Assembly (NCBI GenBank): GCA_947184155.2
Contig: CAMXCT020000391.1
Span: 204,001 to 268,000, forward strand
Origin: Cladocopium goreaui
Taxonomy: Eukaryota > Sar > Dinophyceae > Suessiales > Symbiodiniaceae
Length of the DNA stretch: 64,000 bases
Direction: 5' to 3'
Shown piece by piece: positions 12,612-23,465 of this stretch. The notes under the pieces are model-generated. The model worked only from the letters and a program-made list of their open reading frames with translations, was not told where the DNA came from and did no database searches. The translations under genes were made by a program, and so were the position numbers. How positions within the stretch are numbered: the first letter of the stretch is position 1; every line of letters starts with the position of its first letter.

Positions 12612-12919
12612 GGCCGAGGCGCCGGCATCCTGGTCCTACACCTTGTACTTCCTGACCCTCGCACGAATGGAGGTTCAACCTCGGCGCTTGGGGGTATTAA
12701 ATCCCACCATTATTACAAGATATTACAAGGGATAGGATATCATGGAGATCCAATAGAATATAAAAACTGCCATGTATATCCCCACCATGTAGAAAAATAC
12801 AATGCCCATTCATAGATGCTGATTTGCCTATCGGTTCCATAGCTACTTGTTAGTTTAGAGGGTGAATCCTTGCACTAAGGCTTGCTGAGGCCATGATCGT
12901 GACATGCTGAACAAGATGG

Positions 12920-13027
12920 CTGGTTGGTGGTTTGGACCATTTTTTATGATTTTCCATATATTGGGAGTTTCATCATCCCAACTGACGAACTCATATTTTT
13001 CAGAGCGGTAGGTGAACCACCAACCAG
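12920..13027. repeat. Family B element
   Basis: CTGGTTGGTGGTTTGG to AACCACCAACCAG, with ATTGGGAGTTTCATCATCCC inner stem and the GACGAACTCATATTTTTCAG core variant. Confidence 0.93.
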
Positions 13028-13227
13028 ATGGGAATGGCTTGATTTTTTGTTGAATTACTTCGAGCCTATCTTTGCAGCTTCAAGATAGACGGACGATGAT
13101 TTTTTGCCGGCCGGACATGGGTTCTGGTTCCATGTACTGTAGCTTTGTCCAACAATGGGGGATACCCCACCCCCAGAATGGCAATTCCAATGGCGACAAT
13201 GATCACCGACCCTTGGAATTATTTGGT

Positions 13228-13334
13228 TGCCCTCTGGAAAACTAACATAACTGTGGAAAATCACCATTTGTCATGGGTAAATCAACTATTTCTATGGCCA
13301 TGTTCAATAGCTATATTAAATTACCAGAGGGTAT
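13228..13334. repeat. Family A element
   Basis: The left terminus is slightly mutated (TGCCCTCTGGAAAACTAAC); the right terminus AAATTACCAGAGGGTA is intact. Confidence 0.88.
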
Positions 13335-13451
13335 ATTTCCCACAGCAACTAAGAACCAGACAAATCCATACTGTGTAGCATGTTGGTGACACATCCCACT
13401 CAATATATCCAAATATCCCAATAGATATTCTGTGTGTTTATACACCACAAG

Positions 13452-13566
13452 AAGGAGCCCCATAGTTTGCTAAGTTGACTCATAAGTAGATGAACTAGGG
13501 CTTATAGGTCACATAGCTATAGTTGCTCTGGTTTATAAACCAACTTATAACTAGGGCCCCTTCCTG
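13452..13566. repeat. Family C element, divergent
   Basis: AAGGAGCCCCATAG and CTAGGGCCCCTTCC are inverted ends. The inside has TTTATAAACCAACTTATAA as in other copies. Confidence 0.7.
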
Positions 13567-13880
13567 CATGTATATTCCCATGGCATGGGTTTATCTTTAC
13601 CAGTCCTTCTTTTCCACCTCTGATGCCAAGATGTCAACAGTTTCCATGCATTAGATTTCCATGTTATATCCCATCGTATGCCCAGTATATCCTCATTGCG
13701 TAGTAGCCCTACTCTGTCCCCATGTTGCAGTATATATAATATATAATCACTCCCCCCTAATATGTACCCCCCTAGAAACCGTGGTTCGTAGGAGGTGTTG
13801 AATGTTAGGGGATGGGGTTAACAGGGAAAATCACCAACAAGGGAGTATAGAAATTATAAGAAGTCTATTGTTATTCTTAT
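13567..13880. other. No supported gene
   Basis: No exon. A short ATATAT run at 13730-13746. Confidence 0.5.
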
Positions 13881-13973
13881 CTGGTTGTTGGTTTGGAACA
13901 TTTTTTCCCATATATTGGGAATAATCATCCCAACTGACTAATATTTTTCAGAGGGGTTGAAACCACCAACCAG
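13881..13973. repeat. Family B element, short form
   Basis: CTGGTTGTTGGTTTGGAAC to AAACCACCAACCAG with the GACTAATATTTTTCAG core variant. Confidence 0.92.
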
Positions 13974-14153
13974 TTATACTTCCATTCAGTTTTCTTTGTT
14001 TTGGTACACAAGGATATCCCATTCATCCATCCCCCAAAAAGGGTAAACTTCAATGTGGAAGCCATGGCACCCCCAAGTCATGCCAGGGATCATAAACCCT
14101 TGGGATTATTTGGTGATATTCCCACAACAAGTCATCTCATCTAATGTGGGTAA

Positions 14154-14241
14154 AGCAATAATAAACCAGCCCCCAGTCATCACCATTTTTATCGGTGGGA
14201 TTAAAACCATTCCCAGTCATGGGTGGTTTATGGCATTGTTT
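14154..14241 (-). repeat. Family K element
   Basis: AGCAATAATAAACCAG and TGGTTTATGGCATTGTTT are inverted ends. The reverse complement matches the copy at 58322-58409 over nearly the full length, including GGTGATGACTGGGGG. Confidence 0.85.
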
Positions 14242-14559
14242 GACCCACATTATGTTATATGTATGTAAAAATGACAGTAAATGTCCGGTGATGGCTTAGC
14301 TTAGGAAAAGATTCTATGATATACATTATCACAACACTGATGTTTGGAACATGGAATTAGCGATTTTCAAAATTGTCTGATTCTCCAGCACCAGCTTCCA
14401 GGCGGTTGAGATCACTGACAGAACCAGCTCAGCGTCTTTCTCCGCGCCTCGTGTTGCGAAATGGCACGGGTGTTTACCAACGTTCGTGTTGGTGCCATGT
14501 TGTGGCTCTTCGTTTACCAAAGTTGATGGTGTTTGAATAGGTATTTTACAATGGGATAA

Positions 14560-14680
14560 TGGGAAAATCCAAACAATAGGATAATGGGATATAGAAGCAA
14601 TACGATGGGATAATGGGATAATGGGATAATTATCCCATTTTACATGTGGCTTTACAATGGGATAATGGGATAAGCAATAT
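14560..14680. repeat. ATGGGATA tandem tract
   Basis: Interrupted head-to-tail copies of GGGATAAT(GG) with one inverted stretch (ATTATCCCATT), giving a small hairpin near 14625-14640. Confidence 0.8.
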
Positions 14681-14834
14681 GAACATTGGGTTCATCTGAA
14701 CATAGGGGATCATTTTCCGAACAAATGTCGTCATTTTAAGCGGGAAAATGATGAGAATCGGAATTGGGGATACCCTAACTCTTCAGACCCAGACGGGAAA
14801 TTGACGAAAATTGAAAGTAAACAACAAAGCATAA

Positions 14835-14932
14835 CTGGTTGGTGGGTTCAAACATTTTTTATGTTCCATAATATATGGGATAATCCTTCCCATTGACTAA
14901 TATTTTTCAAGATTGTTAAAACCACCAACCAG
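14835..14932. repeat. Family B element
   Basis: CTGGTTGGTGGGTTC to AAACCACCAACCAG. The core reads TTTTTCAAGATTG, so the CAGAGGGG word is lost in this copy. Confidence 0.9.
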
Positions 14933-15839
14933 GGATAGAACTTGGGGGTTCTTAAAAATAGGCGATACAAAATGCCCATCACATTCTTGGTCAACATGTA
15001 GGGAACAAATGGTGTTTTCAGGGCTGCCCCAATTTTGGGAACACCCAGTTGGCAAATCTTCGATATTTGGAACTGAAATTCAGGCACTCTAACTAAAGAG
15101 TTAAATCCTTGGTTTGGGGTCAAACATGACCCAGAATTTTATAGGGATACCTGACAGCTACTAAGCAGATGATGACATGGCCGGGAAATTTAGTTTTCAT
15201 AGGGAAATAGATTTCAGAAAACAACCAAAGAAAAAGGACGGGCCTTTGTAAAGACTTCCTCACTAGAGATGTTTCTTTGGGCTGCTTCCAAATCATTCAT
15301 TTCGCGAAGGGCTTCAAGCAAAATCCAGTTCAAACTTGTCCGAAAAAAATCAAGCGTTCCATGTCTAAATCAACTGAGGTCATCCTAAGGAACAATATTC
15401 CAATGACTTTTCTCGTTAAATCACGATACCATTTCGAACCACTACTAGTTAAATCACCAGGTTTGAGCTCGTAAAATCAATGTGTGTTCATGGTCCAACC
15501 CAATAAAGGCAGTGTACTACAGCGACGACAGAGCGTTCTCAGGCCTTTTGTCAACGCTTTCGGCCCTGGAAATATGTGCGGAGCTGAGGTTCCGAAGAGG
15601 CTTTGTGTCGACTATGGTACTCCCTATAGAAGATATCAAAAGATAGAGATGTGTTTGAATTTAAGTAAATTATATTTACCATCGCTTTATAGCAGGATGT
15701 GTGTGTGTGTGTGTCTAATTCTTTCGGGTTGCTATATTGAAACAACTGAGATAAAAGAGGCTGACCAGTGGCTGATCAGTGAAGTGAAGCAAAAAAGGCG
15801 AAACTCAAAGAAACTATAGTTACTAAGTACACTCCATGA
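14933..15839. other. No supported gene; (TG)n run
   Basis: No family recognised. A (TG) run lies at 15698-15713. Confidence 0.45.
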
Positions 15840-15912
15840 AGTCCTATAGAAACAGTGAATTTTCCCATTAAAGATGGTGGATCTTTCCATAGTTATATTA
15901 AATTACCAGGGG
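15840..15912. repeat. Family A element, right part
   Basis: ATAGTTATATTAAATTACCAG followed by GGGGA instead of AGGGTA. The internal GAATTTTCCCATTAAAGATGG matches the middle of other copies. The left half is missing. Confidence 0.65.
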
Positions 15913-16372
15913 ATTCCATGGCTCTTGGGGATTTCCATGGGATCAATGGCCTCCCAAGGCATGCAGACTACTGAGGGATTTCAAGCAGTGGGCTGTCGTG
16001 CTGTGTCCTTAGCGCCTTGCGCAAACCAGCGGCCTGACAGATTTTCCAGCAGCCAGATAGGTAGGTAAACCTATTCCCACGATCCCATGAGCGAATATCC
16101 CATGAATATCCCAGGCTATCCCATCAACTCAACTCCCATTGGCATCCCATGTTTTTCGAAGCACCACATGGTACCCAACCCCCAAGTCTTGTCACCTGTG
16201 AATCAAAGCGACGCTGTGGCCTCAAAAGGCCTCTGGAGAGGGAGACGTCAACGCTCCACCGGGGCAAACCATCCATCGTTGCTAACGATGAAAGCAAAAT
16301 TGGTTGGCTAACCATCAGCAGCCAGTTTATAGGATGTATTAGGTCTATTCGGTGACCACAATTTGTCGAAAG

Positions 16373-16467
16373 CTGCTCAAAGCAACAGCAAAACGAAAAC
16401 TCCTTCGATTCAGGCTGCAACGGAGTTCCTTCAACAGTGCCTTGGGAGTCTTTGCACAGCGACCTAG
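16373..16467 (+). CDS. Candidate last exon, unknown protein
   Basis: After a weak acceptor (TGTCGAAAG) the frame reads AAQSNSKTKTPSIQAATEF onward and ends at TAG 16465-16467. The local sequence is richer in GC than its surroundings, as real exons in this window are. A competing frame is also open across it, and a minus-strand 129-codon frame overlaps. I recognise no domain, so this is a candidate only. Confidence 0.3.
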
Positions 16468-16648
16468 CCTTTGGAAGCAGGCGCCGGACCCCGACCAATT
16501 GATGAAATGTCACAACTCTCAGGTCAACGTGCAGCAGGTAACCAGCTACGCTTCTGTTGGATCATCCTCCATTTTTTGATTCCGAAAAGTTGAACATGGA
16601 AATGAAGGAGTCATCATTGAACTAACAGTAACTAAATGTAACTAATAT

Positions 16649-16750
16649 CTGGTGGTTTGGAACATGAATTTTAGGATTTTCCATATATTGGGAACAAAAA
16701 TCCCGACTGACTTTCATATTTTTCAGAGGGGTAGGTCAACCACCAACCAG
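16649..16750. repeat. Family B element, clipped left end
   Basis: Starts CTGGTGGTTTGGAAC (the GGTT of the terminus is lost) and ends CAACCACCAACCAG. Core variant GACTTTCATATTTTTCAG. Confidence 0.9.
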
Positions 16751-16912
16751 AATATCATCTAATATCCTTATATATCCTTGATCTTTGCGGAACATCTTCT
16801 GTGGTCCCACGGTAGGCCCAATTGTCGAAAATTCTCCCAACATGCCATGGCCGTCATCCGAGAAACCCTTCTGTGGCAATCACAAGTAAGGAGAAAAACC
16901 GTTCCGGAAACA

Positions 16913-17020
16913 TGGCTATGGATCAATACCTATAAAAATACAATTTTTAGGGGGTTATTCACATCCATTTATTTACCAGCTATTTTGATGTGAACAGAAG
17001 GGGTACTATTGGTTTTGACA
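16913..17020. repeat. Family E element
   Basis: GGCTATGGATCAATACCTAT followed by TTACCAGCTATTTTGATGTG and GGTTTTGACACAC; it matches the 54.9 kb copy almost word for word. Confidence 0.8.
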
Positions 17021-17414
17021 CACTGCCACATGTTTAAAGAGACATGGAACGGTCTCCAGGGGCCATGGCCGAAAAGCCATTTTTCAAGCCATCGAGGCAT
17101 CGGCCTAAATTTAAACCCATCAGGAGCCGGAGAAGCATCAAGTTGGTCAAGCTTGGGTACCCTGTAAACATTGCCATGTGGAAAAGCCACCAGAGATGTG
17201 TTTATCAATGTTTATCATGTTCCATGGGTGTTTCCGCGTTTCCGCATCTTTTTGTATGTTGACCCCAGGCTGGCTTTTATAACTTGGTTTATAACCCAGC
17301 ATCCATTCTCTATACATCCTAGATCCCCCGTAAATTCAAACGTCAAGCAAGGTATGTGCATCAACTTCGCAATCAAATCAGCTCTAAATCTGGATTTTTG
17401 GCTGAAAACACCAT

Positions 17415-17462
17415 TTTTCCTATGGTTTTCCTGTGGTTTTCCTATGGTTTTCCTGTGGTTTC
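17415..17462. repeat. TTTTCCTATGG tandem repeat
   Basis: Four direct copies of a 12-bp unit TTTTCCTRTGG. A shorter version recurs at 52150-52175. Confidence 0.85.
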
Positions 17463-17519
17463 CAGGGAATGTCCCCCGAAGAACGGCGGTTTCCCGCGCA
17501 GCCTTCGCACGAATTTCAG

Positions 17520-17587
17520 GTGCTTGGCTTTGCGCGTTGCATCGATGTCGACTCCCTGGACTCTGGGCATCGTTGGGGGCGACCCAG
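17520..17587 (+). CDS. Candidate exon, unknown protein
   Basis: An AATTTCAG acceptor is followed by a GC-rich stretch that reads VLGFARCIDVDSLDSGHRWG and stops at a possible GA donor (CCCAG|GATGG). Starts phase 0 and ends phase 2. The sense is protein-like and the splice pattern matches confirmed exons downstream, but no family is recognised. Family A and C elements follow at once. Confidence 0.4.
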
Positions 17588-17605
17588 GATGGATGGTTGA
17601 TATGG

Positions 17606-17696
17606 TTTACACTGTGGTAAACATACAAAAAACTATGGAAAATCACCATTTTTAATAGGAAAATCCACTATAAATCACCATTTTCAATAGCTATGT
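17606..17696. repeat. Family A element, right end missing
   Basis: Has TGGTAAACATACAAAAAACT, then the canonical middle, up to CAATAGCTATG. The right terminus is replaced by an AT tract and a family C element. Confidence 0.75.
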
Positions 17697-17711
17697 ACAT
17701 ATATACATATA

Positions 17712-17846
17712 TACAATGTGAGGCCCCCCAGTGATGTTAGTTGGTTTAGATTCGCCCCAGTAACTAGTTCGTAATAAGTACCATAAACCATAGTGAAATT
17801 GGAGTTATTTGCACCAACTTAGTTATCTTGGGGGCCTCACATTGTA
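17712..17846. repeat. Family C element, complete
   Basis: TACAATGTGAGGCCCCCC to GGGGGCCTCACATTGTA. Two arm segments carry the CG-containing variant words (GATTCGCCCC, CTAGTTCGTAA). Confidence 0.93.
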
Positions 17847-17948
17847 CATAATTACAAACTTATCTATAAACCAATAGGTGAATATGGGTTAATGATGTGA
17901 ATATGTGGTTAAATCTAAATACTTACAACTGGAATGTTTTTTTTGTTT

Positions 17949-18000
17949 ATACCACCTATAAAAATGGTGATGACTGGGGGATGGTTACATTAATCATAGA
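17949..18000. repeat. Family K element, partial
   Basis: ACCACCTATAAAAATGGTGA then TGACTGGGGGATGGTTA, matching one half of the copy at 58.3 kb. Confidence 0.6.
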
Positions 18001-18875
18001 CTTATAATATCTATAAACCATGTGGAGTGAACCATCCATCTATAAACCAACGTATGTTTTAATCATCATATAATATGGTTTACTACGTGAGAAATTCGAA
18101 CATTTTTATTTTTTGCTGTTTTTTCTTATCCACTGCATATGCAACTTTCTGGCTGGCCTCGCAAACTGCACAAGGTCCAGGGTCAACATAAGTAGTGACT
18201 TGCCCTGCGCCTATTCCCCAGTTTCTCCCACGGCTTGGGCCTCAAATCAACATGTCTGGTAAAGGCTGTTTTTGCATTGGCACAACTTTGCGTGGCCGTG
18301 TTCAATCCCTTCCTTTTCTTTGTTCTTGGTGCCCGTGATGAGGCCGAACTCTGCCTGGCATTGCTTTACGGTGTGGCTGCACTTGGGTGACCGGCTGATG
18401 CCTCAGCCACAGAGGTGCCCGTTTGCGCAGGTCATTTTTTTCATTGAGGAGAACGTTCAAAGTTCGAGTTTATTTCGTTTTTAGGAGATGATGCCACAAG
18501 TTGAAAGCCACAAATGTCACACTTTTAATTGAGTTGACCAATGGCTTACCTGACAGGCATTTGGTCCTGCAGCTTGGTGCTGCCAGTTTTGCTGTGGGTA
18601 GCTTTGTTCACTCCGAGGAAAGCCCTGCAAGCATGTAGCACTTGCAGCCAACATCGCAACGAGCGCGGTGGACCCTTCGAAAACAGCTTGCGCGCCCTTT
18701 AAATCACTTTTCTTTTGCTTTTTGCGAGATGAAGGGTGCTCATTCCCAATTTCAAGGGTGCACAGTTGCAAGCATGCCACGAGAGTGGCACATTCATTTT
18801 AAGTGATACCATCTAGCACTGCCTTGCAAGTGAGCGTGTCACAAGGTAATCCCATGATTACATCACTTCCTTCCA
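18001..18875. other. GC-richer flank of the kinase copy
   Basis: From about 18120 the base composition rises and the inverted-repeat elements stop until about 20.7 kb. No clear domain is seen in 18.1-18.87 kb. It may be part of the same inserted tract as the kinase pseudogene. Confidence 0.4.
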
Positions 18876-18891
18876 GTCATTGTGGTCCAAG
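18876..18891 (+). other. Possible relict of the dinoflagellate spliced leader
   Basis: GTCATTGTGGTCCAAG resembles the 3' part of the dinoflagellate spliced leader (GCCATTTTGGCTCAAG) at 12 of 16 positions. It lies just upstream of the intronless kinase frames, where a retroposed trans-spliced mRNA would carry it. With four mismatches it could be chance. Confidence 0.25.
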
Positions 18892-20243
18892 GTCCCAGGT
18901 CCAAAGTCCAAGCTCCTGTTTCAAGCTTGGCGTTTAGTCTGGCAATGGCTGTGTGGCGTGACTCGCTTCCAAAGACCCGCCTGCGCTGCAAGACTAGGGT
19001 GCCGCGCCGGCCCAAGGTCAGCAAGTCCCGCACATTTCGGGGCGAAGCTGTTCGATCTGGCTTGGCCCCAAAGGCTCGCAAGCCTTTGTCCCTCTATCTG
19101 ATGGAAAACAGTTTGGTGAGGCCAGGCGCCGCAAAATCTCAATACCAGGTTGAGCTGAAAGGCTTGGAAAAGACTTGCACCAAGTCAACAGGCACAGTAC
19201 AATGAACGCAGCATGGCAGAGTTTGAGGCTCAAAGGCAAGCAGTCATGTCTGCTCGGGAGAAGAGAAGCAATGACAAGGGGGAAGGTGTCCAATGCCCCT
19301 GTGTCTGGCAATGACCAATCCAACGAATTTTGGCTGGGTCCTTACAAGGTGAAGAAGTCAGGACACAATGGCTTCAGCGCTGTTGCTGGCCAAGGCCCCT
19401 ATGGAAAAGTATTCATTGCCCGTGGTGGGTGTGGACGCCTGCATGCTGTGAAAGTCTTTTGTGGCAGAGATGCCTTTGCAGAGGCTGAGCATGAAGTCAT
19501 GCTATACCAATCCCTGTAGGAGCTGAAAGATTGCGATCGGGAACGGTTCCCGAAACTGCTGGCTTCGGATTGCAAGGGGCAGCCATTTCCATGGATGTCA
19601 TTGTCTTTTGGTGGCTTGACCTTGGCACGGTGCTTGCAGTCAAGTGAGCGGTTTGAGAGGGACACTGTGTCTGCAGCCATTCGGCAGCTTGAGCTTGAAT
19701 TGATGGTCCTGCACAAGCATGCAAGGATCCTGCACCTTGATTTGAAGCCATCGAATGTGCTCTGGTGCCGCGAGCTAGCGCAGTTGCAGCTGATTGTCAT
19801 GGGCATGGCTGAGGCAATCAAGGACGACTTTGTGCCGCGTTTTCAAACTTGTGTAACCCAGCCCTATTTCCCACCAGAGCTCTGGAATCGCAGTGGCCCA
19901 ATTGCAAAGTTTCTTACTGTTGGTGTTGATATTTGGCGTTTTTGGGTTTGTTGTTTTTGAAGTTGCCACTGGCGTTCCTTTGATCGCGGGTCGAACATGC
20001 AAGATTTGGGGAAGTAGCAGCGGTTTGAAAACAACAATTGACGAATGGTGTGTGGGTTTTCCATTTTTCAAGCAACAGACACCACGTCAGCACCTGCCTG
20101 GCACGTTCTCTATGCTGAAGAACCGCCTTGCCATGGTAGCTCACATCAGTGATGTCAATCTGAGCGCTTGTCATCCAAAGCCATGTTCTAGAATTTTGAA
20201 AGGGGCGGGAGTAGACCAGCCAGTTGCTGCAGGTCAGTCTTAA
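18882..20243 (+). pseudogene. Decayed intronless protein kinase copy
   Basis: Protein-kinase homology without introns, in at least three reading frames. Frame of 19175-19519 has the glycine loop (GQGPYGKVFIA), the lysine motif (LHAVKVF) and a likely helix-C Glu (EAEHEVMLYQSL). It meets an in-frame TAG at 19517-19519, then continues in the same frame with HLDLKPSNVLW (catalytic loop) and PYFPPELW (APE-like). The DFG motif is replaced by VMGMAE, apparently with one codon lost, so the metal-binding Asp is gone. Near 19935 a one-base shift is needed to continue into VVFEVATGVPL. Upstream, a good reading (APSQQAQYNERSMAEFEAQ) lies in yet another frame. Lack of introns in an intron-rich locus suggests a retroposed copy. 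Kinase family not determined. Confidence 0.8.
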
Positions 20244-20690
20244 CGGGTTTCAACTGCTGCTTCGTAAATCTTTTGGGTCCAGCAGGGTCCATTGTCCAAG
20301 GTTCAAGTTTCAAATGCATCTTCAGAGCGAAGCAGCAGCTGCATCATTGCTGTTCGAACATTGGGGATTGGGGACAATGGGGTTGGTGTGCAGCGACAAA
20401 AATGGAAAAGGAAAATGCATTGCCACATTGCGAATGCTATTAATTGATTGTCACATGTAACTGTCTAGAATCTTTTATCTTTGAGCCTGTCTGCATTTGT
20501 TTGGCAGGTGATGTCGCGCTGGAGCCGAGCCTGGAGCAGACCTGCAAGCAACCAACAAACGAGAAAAAGAGCGGCATTGCTTGAAGCAAAGAGGAAAGAA
20601 ACCAAGGTCAAACCACCCAAAACCACCCATTTGCTTAATATTTTTCGAACTGGTCGAATTTCTCACCCAGTTTATATGGTTGATCGGTAG
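20244..20690. other. GC-richer tail of the kinase insertion, no clear gene
   Basis: A plus-strand frame from 20481 reads MSRWSRAWSRPASNQQTRKR but has no recognisable domain. It may be a remnant of the same source transcript. Confidence 0.35.
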
Positions 20691-20746
20691 TTGGATGGTT
20701 CACACAATTCTTGGGCCATATAACTCATCATGAACCATAAAGCATC

Positions 20747-20782
20747 ATTATAAAAAATATATATATATATACGTATATATAT
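20747..20782. repeat. AT microsatellite
   Basis: (TA)n with a central ACGT. Confidence 0.85.
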
Positions 20783-20846
20783 GATACACGGGAGAACATG
20801 TTTGGTCGCCCCAATGCAGTTGAACACAAACATTACTAGGGGGCTT

Positions 20847-20900
20847 GTGAAAAGTGCACAGCTTCTGTGAAACGTGCACAGCATCTCTGAAACGTGCACA
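20847..20900. repeat. 20-bp tandem repeat, GTGCACAG units
   Basis: Three imperfect copies of TGTGAAACGTGCACAGCATC. Confidence 0.85.
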
Positions 20901-22059
20901 TATAGAATACTTGAAAACACTGGCTGGGGGGCGGTGAAACACTTTACGCCCATGATACAATATTGAAATATGGGCCAGACCGTTTTCGGATACCAAGTTG
21001 ATGCCTTCCGGATGGCACGTGCTCGACAAGTGGCTGAAGCAGGGCAGCTAAGGGCGTCACTTCAGGTGTCAATCACCATACGAAGTCACCATAAGCATGG
21101 TGACCAAGACCGAATTACCAGAATATGAAATTATAGTAATAACCGAATATAACATCAAATAACCAAAATATACCAGAATAAGTTGTTATTGACATGGAAT
21201 TGGGGAGTAACATGTACTGGTGTTAATATCAAAACTAATGGCAGTATTCACATGGAATATCCAGTCATTCATGATGCTCACTGGTACATCGTTCAGGTTT
21301 ATCCTGGTCCCGCGTGTGAGATTCACATCCAGTTCTGAAAAGTTGACGGTTTTTACATTTTTTGTAGCTTGGGTAAACATGCTGTAAACGGGGACCTTCT
21401 ATATATCGACCGATGGGCGAGATGGATTTTAGATGTACACCTTTTTTAATCCTAATGTGATTGGTGGCTCCGCATGCCATACAATATCGATGGTATCACG
21501 GCCATGCAGAACCGTATTGGTGCAGCGGTGCTATCCAGTTATCCCATTGGATCCATGGCACCGCAACAATTATACATATTATATTGTTTTTTAGGATTAA
21601 TAGGGATTAATAGCAGTTAACTATGGTTGACCTATGGTTGTTTTTTGTACATTTGTAGCACCAAATCCATGCAAATTCCATGGGGAAACCAAAAAAAGGT
21701 CACCATGCCACATTTTTTGCAGTGACGGTTTTATTTACCTTCCATATCTACCATGTCGATTTTTTATTTCTGCCATTGATTCACCATGTCAGTTGGAATT
21801 CATCCTACCATTTTCTGCTATGTTTCTCTTGGTATTTTTTTCATCCCGTTGATTTAGACCATATGGATTGGAGGTTTCCAATCCATGGGGGTACCCCCCG
21901 AACCATCCAGCCATGAACGACCATGACGACTGGTATTGAAACAACCATGGTGACGACTGGGGAGTACCCCCATGACTCCAGAACTCCCCATGGATACTGT
22001 TTATATTATAGTCATCTGGATTATATCAGTATGTTCTATATAGCTATGTCATATCACAC
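20901..22059. other. No supported gene; family F remnant
   Basis: No exon called. GGAGGTTTCCAATCC then GGGGGTACCCCCC at 21870-21900 recalls family F ends but lacks the rest. Confidence 0.4.
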
Positions 22060-22176
22060 TGTGGATGGTTGCGAAATCCTGCATCACCAACCGGATGGTT
22101 TTCAACCCCAACAAAGCAATGGGATCTTTACCACCGTTGAAACAACTGGTGCAGGATTTCGCACCCTTCCACCGTA
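22060..22176. repeat. Family D element
   Basis: TGTGGATGGTTGCGAAATCC at the left and GGTGCAGGATTTCGCACCC near the right are inverted ends, with CACCAACCGGATGG internally. A family B element starts 7 bp later. Confidence 0.85.
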
Positions 22177-22182
22177 TCTCTA

Positions 22183-22284
22183 CTGGTTGGTGGTTTGGAA
22201 CATTTTTTTTATTTTTCCATAACATATGGGATAATCCTTCCCAACTGACTAATATTTTTCAGAGGGGCCGAAACCACCAACCAG
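22183..22284. repeat. Family B element
   Basis: CTGGTTGGTGGTTTGGAAC to AAACCACCAACCAG with GACTAATATTTTTCAGAGG core. Confidence 0.93.
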
Positions 22285-22303
22285 AGATGATCTGTGTCCC
22301 AAG

Positions 22304-22365
22304 GGAAACTAGGATCATATCTCGCCGAGACGTTGCGCTCAAGACGAGCTCGCGTTTCGCCGCAG
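22304..22365 (+). CDS. Candidate exon, unknown protein
   Basis: A CCCAAG acceptor is followed by a CpG-rich stretch that reads KLGSYLAETLRSRRARVSPQ and ends CAG|GTGGGG, a good GT donor. It starts with two bases of a split codon and ends in phase 0. A second frame is also open (ISRRDVALKTSSRFAA), so the reading is not certain. It might be a 5' exon of the channel gene 7 kb downstream or of another gene. Confidence 0.4.
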
Positions 22366-22837
22366 GTGGGGATTTCGCGAGATTTTTTCCGGAGGAAGTG
22401 GTAAGTTCTTCAGTAAAACATGGCTTTCTGGGAAAACACTAGGGGGAAACATGTTTTTGTTTGCAGTGAAAATTAAGAAAAGTGAACATGGGAACACCAC
22501 TTATATCTTCAATTCCAATCGATTCATTATCATGTTCGGAACTTCTCTCGCCAAAATGGGGTGGTATACCCTGGTTTACCCATGTAACATACCCCTTTCT
22601 CAAACATTTTTCCTGAGAGATCTGGAGCAGTGACACAAAATCCAGATGGGTTTTCATGATTAAAAGCCACAGCAATCACTATCAACCAGCCAGTAAGGCC
22701 AGCCACAGTATGGCTTCAATACTGCTTACATAGGGTAGGACGCCCACTAGCAAAGTGGAAAGTCACATTTATTATACAGGAATTTGGTGAAAATCTTGCA
22801 AGTTTAGTGATTACTGTTGAGAATTCTGGCATCAGTT
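22366..22837. other. No supported gene
   Basis: AT-leaning sequence without a named repeat or defensible exon. Confidence 0.45.
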
Positions 22838-23115
22838 CCATCTGCATCATCATCACCATCACCATCACCATCATCACCATTATCATCATCATAATCATAA
22901 TCAACATCATCATCGTCGCCGTCGTCGTCATCATCATCATCACCGTCATCATCATCACCGTCATCATCATCATCATCATCATCCTTATCACTGGCATCAC
23001 TGCCATCACTGTCATAACTGTCATCACTGTCATCACTGTCATCACTGTCATCACGATCATGACCATTGTCACCATCACCACCACCACCACCATCACCATC
23101 ATAATCATCATCATC

Positions 23116-23147
<32 letters not shown>

Positions 23148-23332
23148 CATCATCATCGCCATCACTGTCATCACTGCCATCACTGTCATCACGATCATCA
23201 CTGTCACCACAATCATCACCATCATCACCATCATCACCATCATCACCATCATCACCATCATCACTATCATCACTACCATCATCATCATCATCATCATCAC
23301 CATCATCACCAGCATCACCATCATCACCACCG

Positions 23333-23365
<33 letters not shown>

Positions 23366-23398
23366 CCATCATCACCAGCATCACCATCATCACCACCG

Positions 23399-23431
<33 letters not shown>

Positions 23432-23465
23432 TTGTCATCACTGTCATCACTGTCATCACGATCAT
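22838..23465. repeat. CAT/CAC trinucleotide array
   Basis: About 630 bp built almost wholly of CAT, CAC, CGT and CTG triplets. Part is a higher-order duplication: a block of about 61 bp with CACCACCGCCACCACCACC occurs twice (about 23301-23361 and 23362-23422). All frames on both strands stay open because the triplets avoid stops; the minus-strand Asp/Gly reading is a by-product. Confidence 0.95.

Noticed and set aside
12415-12735. 106-codon frame with Arg-Ile-Pro repeats
   Set aside because: The repeat comes from a 9-bp minisatellite, and the rest has no recognisable domain or conserved start.
16124-16513. 129-codon minus-strand gene
   Set aside because: No domain, overlaps plus-strand exon-like sequence, and the splice signals are better on the plus strand.
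20620-20665. Degenerate family B element (TTAATATTTTTCGAAC)
   Set aside because: The core word is similar but neither terminus is present.
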